From AC-32 sp038236705 (GTDB lineage: Bacteria > Actinomycetota > Thermoleophilia > Gaiellales > Gaiellaceae), in the NCBI GenBank assembly GCA_038236705.1, contig JBBRZN010000070.1, positions 1-6,617 on the forward strand: a DNA stretch of 6,617 nucleotides, in the 5' to 3' direction. Below are positions 1-5,487 of this stretch, piece after piece. Positions within the stretch are counted from its first letter, which is position 1. Each line of letters starts with the position of its first letter. The position numbers and the translations under genes were made by a program. Under the pieces are notes generated by a model, which was not told the origin of the DNA, did not search any database, and saw only the letters and a list, made by a program, of their open reading frames with translations.

Positions 1-709
1 CCAGGGCAACCTCGTCTGCCAGGACACGGGCATCGCGGTCTACACCTGCCGCGTCGGCGAGCACTTCCCGCTCCACCCGACGAAGATCTACGAGGCGCTC
101 AAGGCAGGCACCGAGCGCGCGACGCTCGAGCACCCGCTGCGCTCGAACGCCGTGCACACGATCACGCGCGAGAACACCGGCCCCAACACCGGCTACCGGC
201 TTCCGATCGTGCATTGGGAGTTCATCGCCGACTGGGACGGGCTCGACGTCAAGTGCGTCCCGAAAGGCTCGGGCTCCGAGAACATGAGCTTCCTCAAGAT
301 GTGCGTCCCCGCCGACGGCGTGAAGGGGATCAAGGAGTTCGTGCTCTCGTCGATCGTGGACGCTGGCGGCAAGCCGTGCCCGCCCGGGATTGTCGGCGTC
401 GGCATCGGCGGCTCGGCCGACTACGCGATGTACCTCGCCAAGGAGGCGATCGCCCGCCCGATCGGCACGCGCAACGCCGACCCGCACGTGGCCGAGCTCG
501 AAGAGGAGCTGTACGGCCTCCTGAACGAAACCGGCATCGGTCCGATGGGGCTCGGCGGGGACGTGACGGTGCTGAATTGCCACATCGAGCACGCGGATAC
601 GCACATGACGCTCAACCCGGTTGCGGTCAACTACCAGTGCTGGGCCGCGCGGCGCGCCTCCGTCCACATCGGTGCCGACGGCGCCGTCGACTTCGACCGG
701 GAGGCCTGA
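1..709 (+). CDS. Class I fumarase / L-tartrate dehydratase-type hydro-lyase, alpha subunit (5' end missing)
   Basis: This is the C-terminal 235 or so residues of the iron-sulfur subunit of a two-subunit class I hydro-lyase, the oxygen-sensitive type that interconverts malate and fumarate (or dehydrates tartrate) in the cytoplasm. The frame is open from base 2 and enters at a CQDTG motif (Cys codon at 17-19). Other family marks are NTGPNTG, SENMS, GKPCPPG (Cys at 377-379), GVGIGGS, IGPMGLGG, and a late YQCWAARR (Cys at 638-640). The three Cys named match the three [4Fe-4S] ligands of the family. SENMS and the CPPG/GIGG region look more like fumarase than TtdA. An extra Cys sits in LNCHIE, where relatives usually have Val. 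The GTG at 152 is internal, since conserved sequence continues upstream of it. The beta subunit follows after a 117-base gap in the same reading frame. Family assignment is firm; substrate is not decided by sequence. Confidence 0.93.
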   Translation, partial: QGNLVCQDTGIAVYTCRVGEHFPLHPTKIYEALKAGTERATLEHPLRSNAVHTITRENTGPNTGYRLPIVHWEFIADWDGLDVKCVPKGSGSENMSFLKMCVPADGVKGIKEFVLSSIVDAGGKPCPPGIVGVGIGGSADYAMYLAKEAIARPIGTRNADPHVAELEEELYGLLNETGIGPMGLGGDVTVLNCHIEHADTHMTLNPVAVNYQCWAARRASVHIGADGAVDFDREA

Positions 710-712
710 TGC

Positions 713-733
713 CAAGTAACAGTCTGTTACTTG
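713..733. repeat. Perfect 21-bp palindrome, copy 1
   Basis: Arms CAAGTAACAG and CTGTTACTTG flank a central T, giving a perfect odd-length inverted repeat 3 bases after the alpha-subunit stop. It is AT-rich in a GC-rich setting. The last 18 bases (716-733) recur identically at 794-811. As DNA it has the shape of an operator for a dimeric regulator such as a TetR-family protein. As RNA it could form a 9-bp stem with a GTC loop. It lacks a T-tract, so a simple intrinsic terminator is unlikely. Which role applies cannot be told from one locus. Confidence 0.85.
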
Positions 734-787
734 CTCGAGCGACCCGGGGCCGCCGTCCGACCTGCCGGAAGTGCAGGCCCTTTGTTC

Positions 788-814
788 CTCCTTGTAACAG
801 TCTGTTACTTGGAG
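788..814. repeat. Palindrome copy 2, imperfect, next to the beta-subunit ribosome binding site
   Basis: The 15-bp core GTAACAG-T-CTGTTAC (794-808) is identical to copy 1. Outside the core, TT faces TT (792-793 against 809-810), and then CTCC (788-791) pairs with GGAG (811-814). The shared 18-base segment starts 78 bp after the same segment in copy 1. In mRNA the outer stem would tie up GGAG at 811-814, just upstream of the GGGAG that probably serves the TTG start at 827. The hairpin could therefore affect beta-subunit translation; that is an inference. Confidence 0.8.
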
Positions 815-815
815 T

Positions 816-820
816 GGGAG
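816..820 (+). promoter_or_regulatory. Ribosome binding site deciding the beta-subunit TTG start
   Basis: GGGAG lies 6 bases before the TTG at 827. The other in-frame TTG codons at 731 and 809 have no such sequence, and protein made from them would carry palindrome-encoded residues before the conserved HEVTFPIT start of the family. Confidence 0.6.
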
Positions 821-826
821 CGCGCG

Positions 827-1414
827 TTGGCTAGGCACGAGGTCACCTTTCCGATCACGGACGAGCAGGAGATCCTCAAGCTCCGCGCGGGCGACGAGGT
901 CGTCGTCCAGGGCCACATCATCGGCATCCGCGACCGCACGCAAATGCGGATCTTCGACGAAGGAGTCGAGCCGCCGATGGATCTCTCGGGCGCCTTCCTG
1001 CTCCACACGGCGCCCGGCGTGCGCAAGCTTGAGAGCGGCAAGTACGAGCCCGTCTGCATCGGCACGACGACGAGCGCCCGCATGGTCCGTTTCACCGAGC
1101 CGCTCGGCACCCAGTACGGCGTGCGTGCGATCTGCGGCAAGGGTGGCTTCCCCGACGTGGCGATCGAGCCGATGCAGCGCCTCGGGATGGTCTACTTCGC
1201 GATTGTCGGCGGCGCGGCCGCGCTCGAGACGACGCAGATCGAGGAGATCGAGGAGGTCGCCTGGGAAGAGCTCATGCCCGAGTGCCTCTGGAAGTTTCGG
1301 GTCAAGGACTTCGGCCCGCTCACCGTCGGCATCGATGCCCACGGCAACTCGCTCTACCACGACGTCCAGACCGCCGCGACCAAGAAGCTGGAGGAGCTCT
1401 TTGCCCGGCTCTGA
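827..1414 (+). CDS. Class I fumarase / L-tartrate dehydratase-type hydro-lyase, beta subunit
   Basis: A 195-residue partner of the upstream alpha subunit, normal length for this subunit. It supplies substrate-binding residues to the shared active site of the class I hydro-lyase. Family marks are an N-terminal RHEVTFPIT, the RD motif near residue 40 (IRDRTQ), the substrate-binding TTSARM, GKGG, and a C-terminal block with TTQIEEIEEVAWEEL, KDFGPLTV and IDAHGN. The last block resembles E. coli TtdB more than FumA. The usual R-D-x-x-H motif reads R-D-x-x-Q here, a change at a normally conserved position. TTG at 827 is chosen because homology begins there and GGGAG lies 6 bases upstream. The gene overlaps the comA start by 14 bases, implying co-translation. 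Fumarase, tartrate dehydratase or a related activity are all possible. Confidence 0.9.
   Translation: MARHEVTFPITDEQEILKLRAGDEVVVQGHIIGIRDRTQMRIFDEGVEPPMDLSGAFLLHTAPGVRKLESGKYEPVCIGTTTSARMVRFTEPLGTQYGVRAICGKGGFPDVAIEPMQRLGMVYFAIVGGAAALETTQIEEIEEVAWEELMPECLWKFRVKDFGPLTVGIDAHGNSLYHDVQTAATKKLEELFARL
1390..1394 (+). promoter_or_regulatory. Ribosome binding site for comA inside the beta-subunit gene
   Basis: GGAGG lies 6 bases before the TTG at 1401. It supports this TTG as the comA start, since no other in-frame start precedes the conserved GGLTHVIDKG segment. Confidence 0.6.
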
Positions 1415-2162
1415 TTTTCTCGACCTGCCTCGCAACGGCGGCCTCACCCACGTGATCGACAAGGGCCTCGGCCCGCGCGCGTGGGAGGACGTGCTCGAAA
1501 CGAGCGGCGACTACATCGACATCGTCAAGCTGGGCTGGGGGACGGCGTATGTCACGCCCAACTTGCAGCGGAAGCTCGAGATCCTGCGTGAGAAGCCCGT
1601 CGTGATCGGCGGCACCTTCTTCGAGGCCGTCTACGCGCAGGGCAAGCTCGACGACTACAAGCGCTGGCTGGGCGAGCTCGGCCTGACCCACGTCGAGATC
1701 TCGGACGGCGTGATCGACCTGCCGCGTGAGCGCAAGCTCGAGTTGATCGCCGACTTCGCGCGCGACTTCACCGTGCTCTCGGAGGTCGGCTCCAAGGACG
1801 CCGAGGCCGTCTTCGCCCCGTACCAGTGGGTCGAGTGGATCAAGGGCGAGCTCGAGGCGGGCGCCTGGAAGGTGATCACCGAGGGCCGCGAGGGCGGCAC
1901 CGCCGGGATCTACCGCCCCACGGGCGAGATGCGCACCGGGCTCGTGGACGAGATCGCGCACGAAGTCGACGTCGCCGACCTTATCTTCGAGGCGCCGTCC
2001 AAGTCCTCGCAGGCCTGGTTCGTGAATCAGTTCGGCCCCGCCGTGAACCTCGGCAACATCCCGCCCGACGAGGTCATCCCGCTGGAGACGCTCCGCATCG
2101 GGCTCCGCGCCGACACGCTGAAGGAGGTGCTGCTCTCTGACGAGCGCGCCCCCGCTTCCTGA
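1401..2162 (+). CDS. comA: Phosphosulfolactate synthase (ComA family)
   Basis: A 253-residue cytoplasmic enzyme of the ComA family, which condenses phosphoenolpyruvate with sulfite to (R)-2-phospho-3-sulfolactate. This is the entry step to coenzyme M in methanogens and to 3-sulfolactate in Bacillus spores. The TIM-barrel family signature is present throughout: GGLTHVIDKG (13-22), YIDIVKLGWGT (to residue 48, Lys43), IGGTFFE, VEISDG, LSEVGSK, the AGAWKVITEGREGG segment, LIFEAPSKSSQ, and near the C-terminus VNLGNI (215-220) and LRIGLRADT. Length matches the family. The TTG start overlaps the upstream gene by 14 bases. The neighbouring sulfate-activation genes would deliver sulfite, which fits the predicted substrate. 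No ComB phosphatase or ComC dehydrogenase is visible, so the end product is unknown. Some ComA relatives have unproved activity. Confidence 0.92.
   Translation: MPGSDFLDLPRNGGLTHVIDKGLGPRAWEDVLETSGDYIDIVKLGWGTAYVTPNLQRKLEILREKPVVIGGTFFEAVYAQGKLDDYKRWLGELGLTHVEISDGVIDLPRERKLELIADFARDFTVLSEVGSKDAEAVFAPYQWVEWIKGELEAGAWKVITEGREGGTAGIYRPTGEMRTGLVDEIAHEVDVADLIFEAPSKSSQAWFVNQFGPAVNLGNIPPDEVIPLETLRIGLRADTLKEVLLSDERAPAS
2121..2127 (+). promoter_or_regulatory. Strong Shine-Dalgarno sequence inside the comA 3' end
   Basis: AAGGAGG lies within comA, 9 bases before an in-frame CTG at 2137 that would start the APS reductase 14 residues earlier than the ATG at 2179. The ATG itself has only GAGG two bases before it, too close to work well. 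The site may be chance, since it encodes Lys-Glu-Val of ComA. Confidence 0.35.
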
Positions 2163-2178
2163 GCTGGATTTCGAGGCA

Positions 2179-2841
2179 ATGGCAGCGGAGGACGTCCTCC
2201 GCTGGGCGTACGACGAGTTCGGCGACCGCCTCTGCCTCACCTGCTCCTGGCAGAAGCAGTCGTCGGCGCTCGTGCACATGGTCTCCGAGCTCGGCCTCGA
2301 CCTGCCGATCATCGAGCTCGACACTCACCTCTTCTTCCGCGAGAGCTACGAGACCCGCGACCGGCTCGTCGGGCGCTACGGCCTGAGCCTGCTGCCGCCG
2401 CCGAAGGTGATCACCGTCGCCGAGCAGCATCGCGCAGAGGGCCCGAACCTCTGGGAGACCGATCCCGATCGCTGCTGCCACATCCGCAAGGTCGAGCCGC
2501 TGCTGCAGGCGCTCGAGCCCTACGGCGCCTGGATCTCTGGGATCCGCCGCGACCAGTCCCCGAGCCGCTCGACCACGCCGAAGGTGCAGTGGTCGGAGCG
2601 GTACGGGGTCTGGAAGCTGCACCCGCTCGCCGACTGGGACGAGAAGCGGGTCTGGGCCTACATCACCGTCAACGAGATTCCCTACAACCCGCTCCACGAC
2701 GCGGGCTTCCGCTCGATCGGCTGCATTCCGTGCACCCGGCCGACGAGCCCCGAGGAGGAGGAGCGGGCCGGCCGCTGGGCGGGCTCCGACAAGCTCGAAT
2801 GCGGCATTCATCTGGAGACACCCCTGCAAGGAGGCACATGA
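2179..2841 (+). CDS. cysH: Assimilatory APS reductase, thioredoxin-dependent, iron-sulfur type
   Basis: A 220-residue enzyme that reduces adenylyl sulfate to sulfite and AMP with thioredoxin. The nucleotide-binding start reads CSWQKQSSAL (22-31), where relatives usually have SFQ. Next come ELDTHLFFRESYE, the iron-sulfur pair Cys99-Cys100, SGIRRDQSPSR, a second pair Cys182-x-x-Cys185, and the catalytic Cys208 in ECGIH near the C-terminus. The CC plus CxxC ligands mark the [4Fe-4S] APS-using form rather than the cluster-free PAPS reductase of E. coli. ATG at 2179 is the first standard start, but the frame is open and sensible back to about 2137 (residues PELDFEA before the Met), so the true N-terminus may be longer. 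It overlaps cysC by ATGA. The product sulfite would feed ComA or an unseen sulfite reductase. Confidence 0.94.
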   Translation: MAAEDVLRWAYDEFGDRLCLTCSWQKQSSALVHMVSELGLDLPIIELDTHLFFRESYETRDRLVGRYGLSLLPPPKVITVAEQHRAEGPNLWETDPDRCCHIRKVEPLLQALEPYGAWISGIRRDQSPSRSTTPKVQWSERYGVWKLHPLADWDEKRVWAYITVNEIPYNPLHDAGFRSIGCIPCTRPTSPEEEERAGRWAGSDKLECGIHLETPLQGGT

Positions 2842-3437
2842 GCGAGCACATCTACGCGGCCGAGCACCCGGAGACGACTCACGTCCGGCCCGGCGGCTTC
2901 ACCCTCTGGTTCACCGGGCTCTCGGGCTCGGGCAAGACCACGATCGCGCACCTCGTCGGCCCTGAGCTCGACCGGCGCGGGCTCGTCGTCGAGTATCTCG
3001 ACGGCGACACCGTGCGCACCCATCTTTCGAAAGGCCTCGGCTTCTCGAAGGAGGACCGGGACACCCATATCGAGCGCGTGGGCTGGGTCGCGTCGCGACT
3101 CACCCGCCAGGGCGGCGCCGTGATCGCGGCCACGATCTCGCCCTACGAAACGACGCGGCGAGAGGCTCGCGAGCGGATCGAGGAGGTCGGCACGTTCGTC
3201 GAGATCTACGTCAAGACCTCGGTCGACGAGTGCGCCAAGCGCGACGTGAAGGGACTCTACGAAAAGGCGTTCAAGGGCGAAATCAAGGAGTTCACGGGCG
3301 TCTCCGACCCCTACGAGGAGCCGTCGAATCCGGAGCTCGTGATCGACACCGAGCAGCACGAGCCCGAGGAGAGCACCGCGCTGGTCGTGGCGAAGCTCGA
3401 GGAGCTCGGCCTGATCCCCAGCGGCGTGACGGCGTGA
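2838..3437 (+). CDS. cysC: APS kinase
   Basis: A 199-residue kinase that phosphorylates adenylyl sulfate with ATP to PAPS, the donor for sulfotransferases. The Walker A loop GLSGSGKTT is at 27-35, followed by EYLDGDTVR, the LGFSKEDRDTHIERVGWVA substrate segment, the ISPYETTRREAR region with the family serine, and VKGLYEKAFKGEIKEFTGVSDPYEEP, which forms the lid and substrate-binding region. Length is typical. The ATG start overlaps the APS reductase stop as ATGA, with AAGGAGG at 2828-2834, three bases before it. Its 3' end lies in an 8-bp tandem repeat that also creates the start of sat. Because the neighbouring reductase appears to use APS directly, CysC is probably for sulfation or regulation rather than sulfite production; that is an inference. 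Confidence 0.96.
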   Translation: MSEHIYAAEHPETTHVRPGGFTLWFTGLSGSGKTTIAHLVGPELDRRGLVVEYLDGDTVRTHLSKGLGFSKEDRDTHIERVGWVASRLTRQGGAVIAATISPYETTRREARERIEEVGTFVEIYVKTSVDECAKRDVKGLYEKAFKGEIKEFTGVSDPYEEPSNPELVIDTEQHEPEESTALVVAKLEELGLIPSGVTA

Positions 3438-3440
3438 CGG
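3422..3440 (+). repeat. Tandem 8-bp repeat at the cysC/sat junction
   Basis: A period-8 tract with two copies of GGCGTGAC (3423-3430 and 3431-3438) plus partial flanks. The second copy supplies the cysC stop (TGA 3435-3437) and the overlapping GTG start of sat. Removing one copy joins the two reading frames without a stop, giving Ser-Gly-Val-Thr-Val-Ala across the join. Confidence 0.85.
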
Positions 3441-4567
3441 TGGCCGCGACAACGCAGCTGATCGAGCCGCACGGCGGCAAGCTCGTCGACCGCACCGGCC
3501 CGCGGCCCGATGGGATCGAGCGGCTCGAGCAGATCCCGCTCACCTCGCGCGAGCTCTCCGACCTGGACATGCTCGCGAGCGGCGCGCTTTCGCCGCTCGA
3601 GGGGTTCATGAACCAGCACGACTACGAGCGGGTGGTCGAGGAGATGCGGCTCGCGCGCGGCCTGCCCTGGGCGCTGCCCGTCTGCCTCGCCGTCGATCGC
3701 GCCCCGGGTGGGGAGCAGGTCGTCCTCACCGACGAGGCCGGTACTCCGGTGGCCATGCTCGAAGTAGACGAGGCCTACGAGTACGACAAGGAGCGCGAGG
3801 CGGAGCACTGCTTCCGCACCATCGACGACGACCACCCCGGCGTCGCGCGGCTCTACCAGCAGAAGCCGCTCTACCTCGCCGGCCGCGTGACCGTCTTCGA
3901 GCGGGCGGAGCCCTCGTTCCCGGAGATCGCAATGGATCCCGCGGAGACGCGCGCAACGTTCTCCGAGCGGGGCTGGCGCCGGGTCGTCGGCTTCCAGACG
4001 CGCAACCCGATCCACCGGGCGCACGAGTACCTGACCAAGGTCGCGCTCGAGACCGTGGACGGATTGCTGATCCACCCACTGGTCGGCGACACGAAGTCGG
4101 ACGATGTGCCGGCCGCGACGCGGGTCGACTGCTACCGCATCCTCGTCGACAACTATTACCCCGCCGAGCGCGTGCTCGTGGCCGCCTTCCCGGCGGCGAT
4201 GCGCTACGCGGGGCCGCGCGAGGCGATTTGGCACGCGATCTGCCGCAAGAACTACGGTTGCTCGCACTTCATCGTCGGGCGCGACCACGCGGGCGTCGGC
4301 GACTACTACGGCACCTACGACGCGCAGCTGATCTTCGACGAGTTCGAGCCGCACCAGCTGGGGATCGAGCCGATGTTCTTCGAGCACGCCTTCTACTGCC
4401 GCGTCTGCGGCTCGATGGCGACGCCGAAGACGTGCCCGCACGGAGGGGACGACCACGTCTTCCTCTCCGGCACGAAGGTGCGCGAGCTGCTGGCCAACGG
4501 CGAGCTGCCGCCGCTCGAGTTCACCAGGCCCGAGGTCGCGGAGGTCTTGATCCAGGCTCATCGCTAG
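3434..4567 (+). CDS. sat: Sulfate adenylyltransferase (ATP sulfurylase, Sat type)
   Basis: A 377-residue single-chain ATP sulfurylase that makes APS and pyrophosphate from sulfate and ATP. It is unrelated to the CysDN heterodimer. The N-terminal PUA-like domain begins LIEPHGGKLVDR and includes a typical SPLEGFMN. The catalytic domain carries QTRNPIHRAHE (188-198), HPLVGDTKSDD, AAFPAAMRYAGPREA and GRDHAGVG. A Cys/His cluster (Cys322, Cys325, Cys334, with His336 and His341) resembles the zinc site of Thermus ATP sulfurylase. The C-terminus ends with SGTKVRELL and PEVAEVL, with no fused kinase domain. GTG at 3434 is preferred because it overlaps the cysC stop as GTGA, but GTG at 3440 is also possible; neither has a clear ribosome binding site, so translation is probably coupled to cysC. 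It supplies APS to both upstream enzymes. Confidence 0.96.
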   Translation: MTVAATTQLIEPHGGKLVDRTGPRPDGIERLEQIPLTSRELSDLDMLASGALSPLEGFMNQHDYERVVEEMRLARGLPWALPVCLAVDRAPGGEQVVLTDEAGTPVAMLEVDEAYEYDKEREAEHCFRTIDDDHPGVARLYQQKPLYLAGRVTVFERAEPSFPEIAMDPAETRATFSERGWRRVVGFQTRNPIHRAHEYLTKVALETVDGLLIHPLVGDTKSDDVPAATRVDCYRILVDNYYPAERVLVAAFPAAMRYAGPREAIWHAICRKNYGCSHFIVGRDHAGVGDYYGTYDAQLIFDEFEPHQLGIEPMFFEHAFYCRVCGSMATPKTCPHGGDDHVFLSGTKVRELLANGELPPLEFTRPEVAEVLIQAHR

Positions 4568-4577
4568 GTCGTAAGGC

Positions 4578-5471
4578 ATGACCTGGCAGTTCACGCTCAG
4601 CGGGTTCCTGATCGGAGCCCTCGTCGGGATGACCGGGATGGGCGGCGGCTCGCTGCTGACGCCGATCCTGGTCATCGTCTTCGGCTTCAAGCCAACCCTC
4701 GCGGTCGGCACGGACATCCTGCACGGCGCGATCTTCAAGAGCTTCGGCGCTGTGCGGCACCGGCGCCTCGGGACGGTGCACGGGCATCTCGTGCTCTGGA
4801 TGTTCCTCGGCTCCGGGCCGATGTCGCTGCTGGGCGTGGTCGTCGCCACCTGGCTCAAGCACCACTACGGCGGCGCGGAGTCGATCGAGTCCTACGCGGT
4901 CGGCGTAGCCCTCGTGGTGGGCGGGATCGGGCTCGTGGCGAAGACGCTCATCCGCGGGGGCATGCAACCGGATGACGCCCCGTTCCTGCTCACGCGCCGC
5001 GACCGCCTGATCGCCGTCGCGCTCGGCGCGACCTGCGGGTTCGTCGTCGGCCTGACCTCGGTCGGCAGCGGCACGTTCTTCGGCCTGATCATGGTGCTCG
5101 CCTTCCCGCTCACGGTCGCCAAGATCGTCGGCACCGACATCTTCCAGGCGGCGCTCCTGCTCTGGGTCGCCGGCTTCGGCCACCTGGTCGCCGGCAATGT
5201 CGACCTGCACACGATGGCCTGGCTCCTGACCGGCTCGATCCCGGGAGTGCTGCTGACGAGCCAGTTCACGCTCAAGGTCCCGGAACGCGCGCTCCGCCTC
5301 GGGCTGGCGACGGTGCTGATGCTTAGCGGGATCAAGTTAGTCGACCCACCCGGCGTGGACTGGGTGATCGCAGCGGGCGTGATCACGGCCGCGATCGCCT
5401 TCGCCGTCTGGGGCTTCCTGCATCGGCTCGGCCGACGGCCGCCCGCCGAGACCGCAACCAAACCGTTCTGA
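4578..5471 (+). CDS. TauE/SafE family membrane transporter, probable sulfite or sulfonate exporter
   Basis: A 297-residue polytopic membrane protein, about eight hydrophobic segments by eye, of the TauE/SafE (DUF81) family of anion exporters linked to sulfite, sulfoacetate and related compounds. The family's internal duplication is plain. The first half has GALVGMTGMGGGSLLTP followed by AVGTDILHGAIFK, and the second half, from about residue 150, has GATCGFVVGLTSVGSGTFF followed by KIVGTDIFQAALL. A basic loop (RHRRLG) follows the first repeat. It starts 10 bases after sat, with only AAGG one base before the ATG, so coupling to sat translation is likely. Placement after APS reductase and ComA suggests export of excess sulfite or a sulfonate. 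Substrate and direction cannot be read from sequence, and some family members carry other solutes. Confidence 0.9.
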   Translation: MTWQFTLSGFLIGALVGMTGMGGGSLLTPILVIVFGFKPTLAVGTDILHGAIFKSFGAVRHRRLGTVHGHLVLWMFLGSGPMSLLGVVVATWLKHHYGGAESIESYAVGVALVVGGIGLVAKTLIRGGMQPDDAPFLLTRRDRLIAVALGATCGFVVGLTSVGSGTFFGLIMVLAFPLTVAKIVGTDIFQAALLLWVAGFGHLVAGNVDLHTMAWLLTGSIPGVLLTSQFTLKVPERALRLGLATVLMLSGIKLVDPPGVDWVIAAGVITAAIAFAVWGFLHRLGRRPPAETATKPF

Positions 5472-5472
5472 C

Positions 5473-5478
5473 TAGACT
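5473..5478 (+). promoter_or_regulatory. Possible -10 element of a leaderless promoter
   Basis: TAGACT fits the TANNNT form of an actinobacterial -10 element and lies 9 bases before the GTG at 5488. That gene has no ribosome binding site in its 16-base upstream gap. This arrangement would place the transcript start at or next to the start codon. No convincing -35 is seen, as is common for such promoters. Confidence 0.35.
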
Positions 5479-5487
5479 CGCCACCCC

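Noticed and set aside
746..780. Spacer hairpins (CCTGC 761-765 with GCAGG 773-777; GGGCC 747-751 with GGCCC 776-780)
   Set aside because: Short, mutually exclusive GC pairings of the kind expected by chance in GC-rich DNA; no sign of a riboswitch core.
713..814. Palindromes as a CRISPR array or rho-independent terminator
   Set aside because: Only two copies with one unrelated spacer and no cas genes; the hairpins are AT-rich and not followed by a run of T.
731..826. N-terminal extension of the beta subunit from TTG 731
   Set aside because: The extra residues are encoded by the palindromes and spacer, there is no ribosome binding site, and family homology begins at RHEVTFPIT just after the TTG at 827.
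1029..1400. Extension of the comA frame upstream into the beta-subunit gene
   Set aside because: The translation there is Arg/Ser-rich shadow sequence of the beta subunit; TTG 1401 with GGAGG upstream explains the start.
1320..2324. Long open frame on the - strand opposite comA
   Set aside because: Antisense shadow of comA and cysH in GC-rich DNA; no domain signature and no ribosome binding site noted.
3311..4858. Long open frame on the - strand (515 codons) opposite sat
   Set aside because: Rich in Arg, Asp, Val, Glu and Leu with no recognisable motif; it mirrors the codon bias of sat and the exporter, both of which have firm family motifs on the + strand.
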